A stretch of DNA of 64,000 nt from Alteriqipengyuania flavescens (lineage in GTDB: Bacteria > Pseudomonadota > Alphaproteobacteria > Sphingomonadales > Sphingomonadaceae): NCBI RefSeq assembly GCF_030406725.1, contig NZ_CP129107.1, positions 1,521,001 through 1,585,000 of the forward strand, in the 5' to 3' direction. The position numbers were made by a program, and so were the translations under genes. This document shows, piece after piece, positions 48,834-58,583 of the stretch; position 1 is the first letter of the stretch, and each line of letters starts with the position of its first letter. The notes beneath the pieces are model-generated. The model saw only the letters and a program-made list of their open reading frames with translations, had not been told where the DNA came from and searched no databases.

Positions 48834-49510
48834 TGGATGATACGTCGGCCGCGCGTCCTTTCGACGAGATGACGCTGGACGAGCTGGCGCTCGCGCTCGC
48901 TCCCGCGGTTGCCGACAGCGCAACTTTCGACGGCTGGACCGACGAGGCGCTGGCCATTGCCGCCGACATGGAAGGCGTGGATCCGGCGACCGCCCGGCTG
49001 GCCTACAAAGGCGGGGCCATGGCGATGATCGCCGCCTGGATCGCGCGGATCGACCGCGATATGGCGCGCGAACTGCCGCCCGAGACGCTTGCCACGATGA
49101 AAATCCGCGAGCGCATCCGCGCGCTGGTGCAATACCGGCTCGACGCGGTGCGCGGGCAGGAAGAGGCGCTGCGCCGGGCGCTCGCCATAATGGCCATGCC
49201 GCAGAACGCGTCCACGGCGCTGTGGCTGGGCTGGAACAGCGCGGACACGATGTGGCGCCTCGCCGGCGATACGGCGACCGATTACAACCACTACACCAAG
49301 CGCGCGATCCTCGCCTCGATCTATTCGGCGACGCTGCTCGCGTTCGTGAACGACCAGACCGACGACAAGTCTGAAACCGCCGCCTTCCTCGACCGCCGCA
49401 TCGACGGCGTGATGAAGTTCGAGAAGGTGAAAGCGCAGTTCCTGCGGCCCGATCGCGAGCGGTTCAGTGTCTCGCGCTTCCTCGGCCGGCTCCGCTACCC
49501 CGCCAGCTAA
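48833..49510 (+). CDS. COQ9 family protein
   Basis: Protein of 225 residues. FDGWTDEALAIAADMEGVDP near the N-terminus, IRERIRALVQYRLDAV, and the C-terminal STALWLGWNSADTMWRLAGD with DYNHYTKRAILASIYSATLL match the COQ9 lipid-binding family needed for ubiquinone synthesis in alphaproteobacteria and mitochondria. GTG start overlapping the ankyrin gene stop (TAGTG). Confidence 0.92.
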   Translation: MDDTSAARPFDEMTLDELALALAPAVADSATFDGWTDEALAIAADMEGVDPATARLAYKGGAMAMIAAWIARIDRDMARELPPETLATMKIRERIRALVQYRLDAVRGQEEALRRALAIMAMPQNASTALWLGWNSADTMWRLAGDTATDYNHYTKRAILASIYSATLLAFVNDQTDDKSETAAFLDRRIDGVMKFEKVKAQFLRPDRERFSVSRFLGRLRYPAS

Positions 49511-49515
49511 TCCGT

Positions 49516-49534
49516 ATTGCGAATTAGTTGCAAT
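49516..49534. promoter_or_regulatory. Fur-box-like palindrome upstream of feoAB
   Basis: ATTGCGAATTAGTTGCAAT is a 19-bp sequence with inverted ATTGC/GCAAT ends, the size and AT-rich form of a Fur site. It lies 29 bp before the feoA ATG. Iron repression is inferred from position. Confidence 0.55.
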
Positions 49535-49563
49535 TACGCTGGCGATCTGGCAGCGCGCCTGCC

Positions 49564-49806
49564 ATGACGCTCGACCTGTTGCCCGCCCGCGTGAAGGGCC
49601 GAATCACTGCCATCGACTGGGCCGTCCTCGCTCCCGAAGAAGCGAAGCGCCTCCGCGCGCTCGGCTTCGATGAAGGCGCCGATGTCGAGGTCGATTATCG
49701 CGGTGTCTTCGGCGGGCGCGACCCGCTGGCCGTGTCGCTCGGCGAAATGACCGTGGCGATCCGCCGCGTCCACGCTGCCGCCATGCAGGTGGAGCCCGCG
49801 GCATGA
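49564..49806 (+). CDS. feoA: ferrous iron transport protein A
   Basis: SH3-like cytoplasmic protein of 80 residues that supports FeoB. RITAIDWAVLAPEEAKRLRA, LGFDEGADVEV and the ending DPLAVSLGEMTVAIRRVHA are the FeoA pattern. Start at MTLDLLPAR; the frame extends 12 codons upstream without support. Overlaps feoB by 4 bp (ATGA). Confidence 0.93.
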   Translation: MTLDLLPARVKGRITAIDWAVLAPEEAKRLRALGFDEGADVEVDYRGVFGGRDPLAVSLGEMTVAIRRVHAAAMQVEPAA

Positions 49807-51641
49807 GCGCGCCGCGCACCGTCGCGCTGGTCGGCAATCCCAATGCCGGCAAGAGCGCGCTGTTCAACGCGCTCACCGGCGCGCGGCAGAAGATAGCCAA
49901 CTATCCCGGCGTCACCGTGGAACGACGCGCGGGGCGCATGGTCCTTCCCTCGGGCGAACCGGTCGAACTGATCGACCTTCCCGGCAGCTACAGCCTCGAC
50001 CCCGCCAGCCCGGACGAGGAAGTGACCGCCAGGGTCGTGCTGGGCGAATTCGAGGGCGAGGCGCGACCCGATGTCATCGTGATCGTGCTGGACGCCACGA
50101 ACCTGTCGCAGCACCTCGTCTTCGCGCAGGAAATCATCGAACTCGGCCGCCCGGTCGTGGTGGCGCTCAACATGCTCGACCTTGCCGAGCGGGACGGGCT
50201 GGTGCTCGACCCGCAGGCGCTGGAAGAAGCGCTCGGCGTGCCCGTGGTCCCCACCGTCGCCGTGCGCAAGCGGGGCCTCGACGCCTTGCTCGAAAGGGTG
50301 GGCACGGCATCGCACACGCATGTCGAAGCGCGCCCGCACCTGACCTTGCCCGAACGCCGGCTGTCCGCGCGCAACATGGCCAAGGGCGCGATCCTGTCGC
50401 GCTCGGCCGCACACAAGCTGCACAGTTCGGTCGACAAGCTGCTGCTCAACCCATGGATCGGGCCCCTTTTCCTGTTCGCGCTGCTGTTCGTGATCTTCCA
50501 GGCCGTGTTCGCCTGGGCGACCCCGTTCGCCGACGCGATCGATGCGGCGGCGGGGGCGGCGATCGAGTGGGTGAGCGCGAATTTCGCCGAAGGGTTCCTG
50601 CGCGATCTCGTGACCGAAGGGGTGATCGCAGGCGTCGGGTCGGTGGTGGTGTTCCTGCCGCAGATCGTGATCCTGTTCGCCTTCATCCTGGTGATGGAGC
50701 AGTCGGGCTACATGGCACGCGCGGCGTTCATCATGGACCGGCTGATGGCCCATGTCGGCTTGTCCGGACGCAGCTTCATCCCGCTGTTGTCCAGCTTCGC
50801 CTGCGCGATCCCGGGCATCATGGCGACCCGCAGCATCGCGGATCCCAAGGACCGCCTGACCACGATCCTGATCGCCCCGCTGATGACCTGCAGCGCGCGC
50901 CTGCCGGTCTACGCGGTGATCATCGCCGCATTCATCCCGGCGACCACCGTGGGGTGGGGCATCGGGCTGCAGGGACTGGTGCTGTTCGGCCTCTACGTCG
51001 CGGGCATCGTCGGCGCGATGATCGTGGCGCTGGTGCTGCGGCGCACCGCCACGAAGGGCGCGGCGAGCGGGTTTATCATGGAACTGCCGCGTTACCAGCT
51101 TCCGCGGCTGAAGGATCTCGCCATGGGCCTGTGGCAGCGTGCGTGGGTGTTCCTGCGCCGTGCGGGCACGATCATCTTTACGGCCACCGTCGCGCTGTGG
51201 CTGCTGCTCAGTTTCCCGCAAGCCGCGCCGGGCGAAGACCAGGTGGATGCCAGCGCCGCGGGCCACCTTGCCAACGGGCTTGCCGTGGTGCTGGAGCCGA
51301 TCGGCTTCAACCGCGACATCTCGCTGGCGCTGATCCCCGCGATGGCGGCCCGCGAGGTCGCCGTGGCGAGCCTTGCGACCACCTATGCCGTCTCCTCGGA
51401 CGACGAGGACGAGACCGCCGAACGGCTGACCACCCAGCTTGCCAGCCGGTGGAGCCTGCCGACCGCGCTCGCCTTCCTCGCGTGGTTCGTCTTCGCGCCG
51501 CAGTGCCTGTCCACCATTGCCGTTGCACGGCGCGAGACGAACGGGTGGAAGTGGCCGGTCTTCATGCTGGCGTACCTGTTTGCGCTGGCATACGTTTTTG
51601 CCGGCCTCACCTTTTGGACCGCCACCGCGCTGGGTCTATAG
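49803..51641 (+). CDS. feoB: ferrous iron transport protein B
   Basis: Inner-membrane Fe(II) transporter of 612 residues. An N-terminal G domain (ALVGNPNAGKSALFNALTGA, LIDLPGSYSLDPASPDEEV, LDATNL, LNMLDLAE) is followed by a membrane domain with two Gate motifs (LPVYAVIIAAFIPATT in the first, with SFACAIPGIMATR nearby carrying a conserved Cys). Shorter than E. coli FeoB (773) but usual for alphaproteobacteria. Upstream FeoA overlaps. Confidence 0.97.
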   Translation: MSAPRTVALVGNPNAGKSALFNALTGARQKIANYPGVTVERRAGRMVLPSGEPVELIDLPGSYSLDPASPDEEVTARVVLGEFEGEARPDVIVIVLDATNLSQHLVFAQEIIELGRPVVVALNMLDLAERDGLVLDPQALEEALGVPVVPTVAVRKRGLDALLERVGTASHTHVEARPHLTLPERRLSARNMAKGAILSRSAAHKLHSSVDKLLLNPWIGPLFLFALLFVIFQAVFAWATPFADAIDAAAGAAIEWVSANFAEGFLRDLVTEGVIAGVGSVVVFLPQIVILFAFILVMEQSGYMARAAFIMDRLMAHVGLSGRSFIPLLSSFACAIPGIMATRSIADPKDRLTTILIAPLMTCSARLPVYAVIIAAFIPATTVGWGIGLQGLVLFGLYVAGIVGAMIVALVLRRTATKGAASGFIMELPRYQLPRLKDLAMGLWQRAWVFLRRAGTIIFTATVALWLLLSFPQAAPGEDQVDASAAGHLANGLAVVLEPIGFNRDISLALIPAMAAREVAVASLATTYAVSSDDEDETAERLTTQLASRWSLPTALAFLAWFVFAPQCLSTIAVARRETNGWKWPVFMLAYLFALAYVFAGLTFWTATALGL

Positions 51642-51742
51642 GCGCGGGATCGGTCGACGTCCGGTGGAATAGCGCCCAGGCGGCCTAGCACCCGCCCACC
51701 CTGTCGGTTAGGCCATCCCCGTAATCACGAAGGGACGATTCG

Positions 51743-52258
51743 ATGGCCGGTAGCCTCAACAAAGTCATGCTGATCGGAAACCTGGGCGCAGACCCGGAAA
51801 TCCGCAGCTTCCAGAACGGCGGCAAGGTCGCCAACCTGCGTATCGCCACCAGCGAGACGTGGAAGGACCGCAACACCGGCGAACGGCAGGAGCGGACCGA
51901 GTGGCACACCGTCGCGATCTTTTCCGAAGGTCTCGTCGGCGTAGTCGAACGCTACTTGCGCAAGGGCAGCAAGGTCTATGTCGAAGGGCAGCTGCAGACC
52001 CGAAAGTGGCAGGACCAATCGGGTAACGACCGCTATTCCACCGAAGTGGTGATCCGCGGCCTCAATGGCTCACTCACCATGTTAGACGGCGCCCAGGGCG
52101 GCGGCGGTGGCGGTGGCGGCTACTCTGGCGGTGGCGGTGGTGGCGGCGGCCAGCGGTCGGGCGGAAACGACGGTGGCTGGAACCAGGGCGGCGGTGGCGG
52201 CTCGTCCTCCGGCGGCGGCTCCAACTATGACGATCTGGATGACGACATTCCGTTCTGA
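51743..52258 (+). CDS. ssb: single-stranded DNA-binding protein
   Basis: OB-fold protein of 171 residues: [61 protein letters not shown] glycine-rich linker (about 115-158) leads to the acidic tip [10 protein letters not shown] that recruits repair and replication proteins. Good GGGA-like signal before the ATG. The 52259-52470 gap shows no gene, only a short imperfect palindrome near 52432. Confidence 0.97.
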   Translation: MAGSLNKVMLIGNLGADPEIRSFQNGGKVANLRIATSETWKDRNTGERQERTEWHTVAIFSEGLVGVVERYLRKGSKVYVEGQLQTRKWQDQSGNDRYSTEVVIRGLNGSLTMLDGAQGGGGGGGGYSGGGGGGGGQRSGGNDGGWNQGGGGGSSSGGGSNYDDLDDDIPF

Positions 52259-52470
52259 TCCCGCCGCCCGGGACGCCAGAACTTGACGAAGTTTACAGGG
52301 TGTCAATTTCGCTTCGGGCGAATTTAATTAACGAAATCAATGGCGTAGCGGAATTGCGCAGGTGAGGCGGGTAATCTTTGGCCGGCCCGCGCGCGATCCG
52401 CTCCGCTGCGGAAACCTATGTCCAATTCCGCAGGGTATAGGTATAGCCCTGTAGGAAAGTCAGCAGTGCG

Positions 52471-52995
52471 CTAATTGCCCTTCTTGAGGGCAGCCAGCGC
52501 GGCAAAAGGCCCGCTGGCCTCGGCGCTCGACACCAGCCCCGCCTTGCGCGCCTCTTCCGCGCCCGGCCCTTCGGCGAAGGGATCAATCGCGAGCCCGAGC
52601 GTCTGCGCAACCGCTTCGCCCAGGTCGAACCGGTCGCCCCTGTATTCGATTTCGTCGAGCTGGTCGGCCGTGAGTTCGATTTCCTCGTCCGGCGTCGGCA
52701 GGCTGTTCTCCGGCACGAAGCGCAGCGAGATGTCCTCTTCGATGCGCGCCGGCAGGTCATCGCCCGAAACCGCGCAGCTCTGCACGATTTGCGCCTCCAG
52801 CGTGCCGTGCGCGGCCACCGCGTTGCCATCGGGATCGAGCACGACCTCGGCACGCATGCTGTCGACGGAAACGAGGTCGAACCGCCGCGCCAGCGCGCTG
52901 CGCTCGCCCTCGTCGGGTTCGAGCACGATCGCCCCTTCGGTCAGCTTGCGCGGATCGACCATGCGGGAAAATTCGGGGGCGGCCGCATCGCTCAT
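52471..52995 (-). CDS. DUF177 (YceD) family protein
   Basis: Protein of 174 residues. The central SCAVSGDDLPARIEEDISLR and the terminal FDLGEAVAQTLGLAIDPFAE with basic end FAALAALKKGN match YceD/DUF177, linked to 23S rRNA metabolism. Such genes usually precede rpmF, which is not here. The start overlaps the upstream chaperone gene stop by 4 bp. Confidence 0.88.
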   Translation of the reverse strand: MSDAAAPEFSRMVDPRKLTEGAIVLEPDEGERSALARRFDLVSVDSMRAEVVLDPDGNAVAAHGTLEAQIVQSCAVSGDDLPARIEEDISLRFVPENSLPTPDEEIELTADQLDEIEYRGDRFDLGEAVAQTLGLAIDPFAEGPGAEEARKAGLVSSAEASGPFAALAALKKGN

Positions 52996-53513
52996 CGCGG
53001 GATCGACCCGGCCAGCACGTTCTCGCGCTTCAGGCTCATCAGCTGGCTGCGCAAGTGGCGCAGTTCGCCGGCCAGCCCTTCGGCCCGGTCATCGTTCGCC
53101 AGGGTGACGTTGCGGCGCACCGCCTCCACCAGTTCGCCGTCATCGTCGGCAGCGAAGCCATCGCGCAGCGCGCCCCACCGGCCGCCGAGCGTGCTCATGA
53201 GCCGGCCGACATGCTTGCCGACGACCATGTCGCCGATCCCCGCCTCGCGCAGCTGGCCGTCCATGTCGGCCACGAACAGTTCGGTCAGCAGTGTGGTCTC
53301 GCTTTCCAGGCCCGGCTCGGCCTCCATCCGCAACAGTACGCAGATCAGGACCATGGTGATCATGTCGAAACGCCCGGCGGTCGAATCCTCGACCCCCAGG
53401 TCGCGGTACCACTGCGCCTCGCGGCTGATCCCGACGACGCGGTGCCACAGCGGGCGCAATTCCTCGCGCTTGTCGACCTTGCGGCGTTTGAGCAATCCGT
53501 CGAGCAGTCCCAT
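52992..53513 (-). CDS. ubiquinol-cytochrome c chaperone (CBP3/UQCC1-like)
   Basis: Protein of 173 residues with the family core PLWHRVVGISREAQWYRDLG, GRFDMITMVLICVLLRMEAE, TELFVADMDGQLREAGIGDM and VGKHVGRLMSTLGGRWGAL. Related mitochondrial proteins assist cytochrome b assembly in complex III. Operonic with DUF177 downstream, the common alphaproteobacterial order. Confidence 0.92.
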   Translation of the reverse strand: MGLLDGLLKRRKVDKREELRPLWHRVVGISREAQWYRDLGVEDSTAGRFDMITMVLICVLLRMEAEPGLESETTLLTELFVADMDGQLREAGIGDMVVGKHVGRLMSTLGGRWGALRDGFAADDDGELVEAVRRNVTLANDDRAEGLAGELRHLRSQLMSLKRENVLAGSIPR

Positions 53514-53707
53514 GGCGTCACCTTCATCCGTTCAGCGGCGATTAAATGCGCGGGCGGCAACCCGCAGACGCAGTCTTGTCACCAGCGGGCCATTGCAGCG
53601 CATGGCGCTTGCCCTTAAGGCCCCGGGTGACAGTAACGATATAGGACGGGCGGCGGGCGGCGCAATCGGCGCGGATCGCAGGCCCGACAGGACGGAACGG
53701 ACAATTC

Positions 53708-54175
53708 ATGGCACGCCTTGCGCCTCTCGCTTCCCTGGCACTGGTCGCCGCCACGCTTGGCGGATGCGCCTCGATTACCGAGCAGCGCGGCTACATCATC
53801 GACCGCTTCCTGCTGGAATCGGTCCAGCCGGGGATCGATAACCGCCGCAGTGTGGAACAGACGCTGGGCCGGCCGAGCTTCGAAAGCCAGTTCGGCGATC
53901 CGGTGTGGTATTACGTGTCCTCCACCACGGAACGCGCGCCCTTCGGCACGCCGCAGATCGACAAGCATCTGACCTTCGCCGTGCATTTCGACGAGGCCGG
54001 ACGCGTGACGCAGGTGACGCAGGCTGGGATGGAGCAGGTCGCAAGGATCGACCCCGATGGCGATGAAACGCCCACGCTGGGCCGCGACCGCGGCTTCTTC
54101 GAAGACCTGTTCGGCAATATCGGCCGCGTCGGCGCGCCGGGTGCGGGCGGGGCCGGCGGGCCGGGCGGGCAGTAA
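53708..54175 (+). CDS. bamE: outer membrane protein assembly factor BamE
   Basis: Lipoprotein of 155 residues: lipobox LGGC, then RGYIIDRFLLESVQPGIDN, VEQTLGRPSFESQFGDPVWY and YVSSTTERAPFGTPQI of the SmpA/OmlA fold. A Gly-rich tail follows. It is divergent from the chaperone-DUF177 operon, the conserved neighbourhood in this order. Confidence 0.94.
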   Translation: MARLAPLASLALVAATLGGCASITEQRGYIIDRFLLESVQPGIDNRRSVEQTLGRPSFESQFGDPVWYYVSSTTERAPFGTPQIDKHLTFAVHFDEAGRVTQVTQAGMEQVARIDPDGDETPTLGRDRGFFEDLFGNIGRVGAPGAGGAGGPGGQ

Positions 54176-54239
54176 TTTTCGCCAAATGCCTTTGCCGCGG
54201 GCGAGTTGAAGCCCGCGCAAACGCCCCCATATCCGCCGC

Positions 54240-54800
54240 ATGACTGGATCGAAGGACAGCCACGGCCTGACGACGTGGCACGGCACCACCATCATCGGCG
54301 TGAAGCGCGGCGGCAAGACCGTCGTCGCCGGTGACGGGCAGGTTTCCATGGGCAACACGGTGATGAAGCCGAATGCCCGCAAGGTTCGCCGCATCGGCAA
54401 GGACGGCAAGGTTGTGGGCGGTTTCGCCGGAGCGACCGCCGACGCCTTCACTCTGTTCGAGCGACTGGAAAAGAAGCTGGAGCAGTACAGCGGCCAGCTG
54501 ATGCGCGCCGCGGTGGAACTCGCCAAGGACTGGCGGACCGACAAGTATCTCCGCAATCTCGAAGCGCTGATGATCGTGGCCGATGCGGACACGCTGCTGG
54601 TTCTGACCGGCAACGGCGACGTGCTTGAGCCCGAAGGCGGCATCGCGGCCATCGGCAGCGGCGGCAATTACGCCCTGTCCGCCGCCCGCGCGCTCGCCGA
54701 TTACGAGGACGATGCGGAAAAGATCGCGCGCAAGGCCATGGCCGTTGCCGCCGACGTCTGCGTCTTCACCAACGACCAGGTCACGCTCGAAACAGTCTGA
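54240..54800 (+). CDS. hslV: ATP-dependent protease subunit HslV
   Basis: Proteasome-like peptidase of 186 residues. The mature N-terminal catalytic Thr is in [20 protein letters not shown] (about residue 16), after a short propeptide typical of alphaproteobacteria. [20 protein letters not shown] and [19 protein letters not shown] are canonical. Partner hslU starts 27 bp downstream. Confidence 0.97.
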   Translation: MTGSKDSHGLTTWHGTTIIGVKRGGKTVVAGDGQVSMGNTVMKPNARKVRRIGKDGKVVGGFAGATADAFTLFERLEKKLEQYSGQLMRAAVELAKDWRTDKYLRNLEALMIVADADTLLVLTGNGDVLEPEGGIAAIGSGGNYALSAARALADYEDDAEKIARKAMAVAADVCVFTNDQVTLETV

Positions 54801-54827
54801 CCTCTCGCCAATTTTCCGAAAGTTGAC

Positions 54828-56129
54828 ATGACCGACAACCTCACCCCCAAGGCGATCGTCGCCGCGCTCGACGAGCACATCATCGGCCAGAAGGATGCCA
54901 AGCGCGCGGTGTCCGTGGCGCTGCGCAACCGCTGGCGCCGCCAGCGCCTGCCGCGCGAGTTGCGCGACGAGGTGACGCCGAAGAACATCCTGATGATCGG
55001 CCCGACCGGTTGCGGCAAGACAGAGATCAGCCGCCGGCTCGCCAAGCTGGTCGATGCGCCCTTCGTGAAGGTGGAGGCGACCAAGTTTACCGAAGTCGGC
55101 TATGTCGGCCGCGACGTGGAACAGATCGCCCGCGACCTTGCCGAAGATGCGATCCGGCTGGAAAAGGACCGCCGCCGCGAAGCGGTGCGCGAAGCGGCGA
55201 GCGAGGCCGCGATGCAGCGGCTGCTCAACGCACTGGTCGGCGAGAATGCGAGCGAGGCGACCCGCGAAAGCTTCCGCCAGCGCATCGTCGACAACTCGAT
55301 GAACGAGACCGAGGTGGAAATCGAGGTCGCCGACAGCCCCAATGCGCCGATGGAAATCCCCGGCCTTGGCGGGGGCATGGGCATGATCGATCTTTCCGAC
55401 ATGATGGGCAAGGCGCTCGGCAAGAAGCCGACCAAGCGGCGCAAACTGAAAGTCCCCGATGCGTGGGACAAGCTGGTCGACGAAGAGGCCGAGAAGCGTA
55501 TGGACCAGGACGACGTGAACCGGGTCGCGCTGCAGAATGCGGAAACCAATGGGATCGTCTTCCTCGACGAAGTGGACAAGATCGCGGTCAGCGACGTGCG
55601 CGGTGGCAGCGTGTCGCGCGAAGGCGTGCAGCGCGACCTGCTGCCGCTGATCGAAGGCACGACCGTGGCCACGAAATACGGCCCGATGAAGACCGATCAC
55701 GTGCTCTTCATCGCCAGCGGCGCGTTCCATGTCGCCAAACCTTCCGACATGCTGCCCGAATTGCAGGGCCGCCTGCCGATCCGCGTCGAGCTGCGCAGCC
55801 TGACGCAGGAGGATTTCGTTCGCATCCTGTCCGAAACCAAGGCCAACCTCGTCAGCCAGTACAAGGCGCTGCTCGGCACGGAAGACGTGACCGTGGAGAT
55901 GACCGACGACGCGATCGCCGAGGTCGCGCGCATCGCCGCGCAGGTGAACGAGACGGTCGAGAATATCGGCGCCCGCCGCCTGCAGACCGTGATGGAGCGC
56001 CTGTTCGAGGAACTGAGCTTCGAGGCCGAAGCGAAGAAGGGCGAGACCGTGACGATCGACGCCGACTACGTACGCGAGCGCCTGACCGGCCTCGCGGAAG
56101 ACGCGGATCTGTCGAAGTATATTCTCTGA
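54828..56129 (+). CDS. hslU: ATP-dependent protease ATPase subunit HslU
   Basis: AAA+ unfoldase of 433 residues. Walker [20 protein letters not shown], pore motif [15 protein letters not shown], Walker [16 protein letters not shown], an I domain (about 110-235), and a C-terminal [10 protein letters not shown] that inserts into HslV. The stop is 1 bp from the acetyltransferase ATG. Confidence 0.98.
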   Translation: MTDNLTPKAIVAALDEHIIGQKDAKRAVSVALRNRWRRQRLPRELRDEVTPKNILMIGPTGCGKTEISRRLAKLVDAPFVKVEATKFTEVGYVGRDVEQIARDLAEDAIRLEKDRRREAVREAASEAAMQRLLNALVGENASEATRESFRQRIVDNSMNETEVEIEVADSPNAPMEIPGLGGGMGMIDLSDMMGKALGKKPTKRRKLKVPDAWDKLVDEEAEKRMDQDDVNRVALQNAETNGIVFLDEVDKIAVSDVRGGSVSREGVQRDLLPLIEGTTVATKYGPMKTDHVLFIASGAFHVAKPSDMLPELQGRLPIRVELRSLTQEDFVRILSETKANLVSQYKALLGTEDVTVEMTDDAIAEVARIAAQVNETVENIGARRLQTVMERLFEELSFEAEAKKGETVTIDADYVRERLTGLAEDADLSKYIL

Positions 56130-56130
56130 C

Positions 56131-56571
56131 ATGGAGATCGCGCGGCTCGGACCAGGCGATGCGAATGCACTCGGCGATCTGAACCGCTTCTTCGCCCGTG
56201 TCTTCCCCGATCCGGAGCTGCTGGATCATCCCGGGCTCGAGGACGATGCCGCTTCCCTGTGGTTGGCTGACGAGCGAAACGTGGCGCTCGTGGCCAGAGC
56301 CGGTGATGCCATCGTGGGCGGGCTTGTCGCCTACCGCCTCGACAAGATCGAAGGGCGGCGGGAATTCTATCTTTACGATCTAGCCGTGGACGAGGGCTAT
56401 CGGCGACGCGGCATCGCCACCGCCTTGATCGGCGAACTGCAGAATATTGCGCGCGCAGCGGGTAGCTGGATGATCTTCGTCCAGGCCGACTATGGCGACG
56501 ACCCGGCGGTTGCTCTCTACGAGAAGCTGGGCGTCCGCGAAGACGTGATGCATTTCGACATCGTTCCCTGA
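56131..56571 (+). CDS. AAC(3)-I-like GNAT acetyltransferase
   Basis: Acetyl-CoA-dependent transferase of 146 residues. It follows the AAC(3)-I pattern: LNRFFARVFPDPELLDHPG, VALVARAGDAIVGGLVAYRL, EFYLYDLAVDEGYRRRGIAT (R-R-x-G-I-A acetyl-CoA loop), MIFVQADYGDDPAVALYEKL and the ending REDVMHFDI. It may acetylate aminoglycosides or another amine; resistance cannot be concluded. It begins 1 bp after hslU, so it is likely co-transcribed with hslVU. Confidence 0.88.
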   Translation: MEIARLGPGDANALGDLNRFFARVFPDPELLDHPGLEDDAASLWLADERNVALVARAGDAIVGGLVAYRLDKIEGRREFYLYDLAVDEGYRRRGIATALIGELQNIARAAGSWMIFVQADYGDDPAVALYEKLGVREDVMHFDIVP

Positions 56572-56654
56572 TACCGCGCTTCACCCGCTTTTCACGGATT
56601 TCTGCGACAAGCTCGGCGTACACAGGGGAGCACAGCATGTTCGGGTAAGTCACT

Positions 56655-56934
56655 TTCGGGAGGCGCACCGCGCCACAGTTCGGCGCAGCGACGGCGGCAG
56701 CGAGCGCCCCGCCGCCGCAGGGCGATCCGGCGGACGAGGGGCGGATCATTCCCGCCGCGATGTGGGAAGGCCCGCTGGGTGCGAAGCTGCGCGAAGCGGG
56801 GATGACCCCGGATAGCCCGCAGAACCTCGTCCTTCGCGCTCGCCCGCTATCTCGCCGAAGTCACTTTCGGACCCGAGGTGATCGCGAAGCATGACGAACA
56901 GTTCGGCCTCGGCCTTTCGAGCATTCCCGAATAG
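56655..56934 (+). pseudogene. degraded unidentified gene
   Basis: One frame reads GDPADEGRIIPAAMWEGPLG then AKLREAGMTPDSPQNLV. After a frameshift near 56825 another frame continues with FALARYLAEVTFGPEVIAKH and DEQFGLGLSSIPE before TAG. Both halves look like coding sequence and together suggest one C-terminal region broken by one or more indels. No start codon or known family recognised. It occupies the 387-bp gap between the acetyltransferase and the SulP gene. Confidence 0.45.
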
Positions 56935-56958
56935 GCTGCGGGCGCGCGACAGCGCTGG

Positions 56959-58452
56959 CTAGGGATGCGGGGCCAGCCCGATCTCCACGCCGGTCTTGTC
57001 GGTCAGGGCGAACTTGTCGATCAGGTCGGCGCTCGCCTCGTTGAGGCCGATCACCTGCACGCTGCGACCGTTCAGGCGCATGCGTTCCACCACCTTGTCG
57101 AGCACGCCGACGCCGCTGATGTCCCAGAAATGGGCGCGGGTGACATCGATCACCACGTGGTCGGCCGGGTCGGGACGCTCGCTTTCCCGGCCGAACGCGT
57201 GGCTGAAGCGGCTGGCGCTGGCGAAGAAGATTTGCCCGGTGATCGTGTAGGTGGCGACCTGGTCGTCCCGCACGCGGGTGACATCGAACATCGTCATCAC
57301 CTTGCCGGTGAAGAAGATGCCGGACAGCAGTACGCCCACCAGCACGCCCAGCGCGAGGTTGTGGCTCGCCACGACGACGACGACGGTGCTCAGCATCACG
57401 ACGCTCGATTGCCAGGGGTGGTAACGAAGGTTGGGAATCGAATTCCAGCTGAAGGTGCCGATGCTGACCATGATCATCACCGCCACCAGCGCCGCCATCG
57501 GGATCTGCCCGACGATGGGCCCGAGCGCGGCGAGCAGCACCAGCAGGGTGATCCCTGCGGTGAAGCTGGACAGGCGCCCGCGCCCGCCGCTGGTCACGTT
57601 GATGACCGACTGGCCGATCATTGCGCAGCCGCCCATGCCGCCGAAGAAGGCCGCGGCGATGTTGGCGATGCCTTGCCCGCCGCTCTCGCGCTGCTTGTCG
57701 GAATCGGTGTGCGTCATGTCGTCGACGATCTGCGCGGTCAGCAGGCTTTCCAGCAGGCCGACGGCGGCCATGGTAGCGGAATAGGGCGCGATGATCCGCA
57801 GCGTTTCCCACGTCAGCGGCACGTCGGGCAGAACGAAATACGGCAGGCCTTCGGGCAGTTCGCCCATGTCGCTGACCGTGTTCACGTCCAACCCCATGCT
57901 GATCGTTATCGCCCCGATGATGACGATCGCGACAAGCGGGGAGGGGACGGCCGTGGTCAGGCGCGGCAGCACGTAAATGATGGCCAGCGCGCCGGCGACA
58001 AGCGGGTAGGTGATCCACGGCACGCCGACCAGCTGGGGCAACTGTGCCATGAAAATGAGGATCGCGAGGGCGTTGACGAAGCCGGTGATGACGCTGCGGC
58101 TGACAAACTGCATCAGCAGGTCGAGCCGGATGACGGCCGCGACCAGCTGGAAGATGCCCATCAGGATCGTCGCGGCGAACAGGTATTCCACCCCGTAATC
58201 GCGCACCAGCGGGATCACCACCACGGCCACCGCGGCGGTGGCGGCGGAAATCATGCCGGGCCGCCCGCCGGTAAAGGCGATGACCATGGCAATGGTGATC
58301 GAGGCATACAGGCCGACGCGCGGATCGACCCCGGCGATGATCGAGAAGCCGATCGCCTCCGGGATCAGCGCGAGGGCGACGACGATGCCGGCGAGGATAT
58401 CGGCCCGGACATTGCCGAACCAGTCGCGCCTGAACGCGGCGGAATTGAACAT
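56959..58452 (-). CDS. SulP family inorganic anion transporter with STAS domain
   Basis: Inner-membrane transporter of 497 residues for sulfate, bicarbonate or another anion. It has about 12 helices, including the family signature [20 protein letters not shown] and [40 protein letters not shown] is the conserved central loop. A C-terminal STAS domain (about 400-495) includes [20 protein letters not shown]. Substrate not determined. Confidence 0.94.
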   Translation of the reverse strand: MFNSAAFRRDWFGNVRADILAGIVVALALIPEAIGFSIIAGVDPRVGLYASITIAMVIAFTGGRPGMISAATAAVAVVVIPLVRDYGVEYLFAATILMGIFQLVAAVIRLDLLMQFVSRSVITGFVNALAILIFMAQLPQLVGVPWITYPLVAGALAIIYVLPRLTTAVPSPLVAIVIIGAITISMGLDVNTVSDMGELPEGLPYFVLPDVPLTWETLRIIAPYSATMAAVGLLESLLTAQIVDDMTHTDSDKQRESGGQGIANIAAAFFGGMGGCAMIGQSVINVTSGGRGRLSSFTAGITLLVLLAALGPIVGQIPMAALVAVMIMVSIGTFSWNSIPNLRYHPWQSSVVMLSTVVVVVASHNLALGVLVGVLLSGIFFTGKVMTMFDVTRVRDDQVATYTITGQIFFASASRFSHAFGRESERPDPADHVVIDVTRAHFWDISGVGVLDKVVERMRLNGRSVQVIGLNEASADLIDKFALTDKTGVEIGLAPHP

Positions 58453-58583
58453 GGATCTTGCCTGTCAGCTGCGCGGCGACGCTGCGCCTTGAGGGCGCGC
58501 GATGCCGAAGTGTCTGGAATATTCGGGCCGTAGCCTTTGCTGCAGTGCAGCACAACCCCGTCGCCCGGGGCCTTGGCGAAGGG

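Noticed and set aside
52432..52455. CAGGGTATA...TATAGCCCTG palindrome as terminator
   Set aside because: Stem has a bulge, a 2-nt loop and no T-run; left unassigned.
53796..56132. 778-codon minus-strand frame
   Set aside because: Antisense across bamE, hslV and hslU; the three real genes carry all catalytic motifs.
56965..58533. 522-codon plus-strand frame and the 598-codon frame at 58674-60470
   Set aside because: Shadows of the SulP and ABC transporter genes, extremely His/Asp/Arg-rich.
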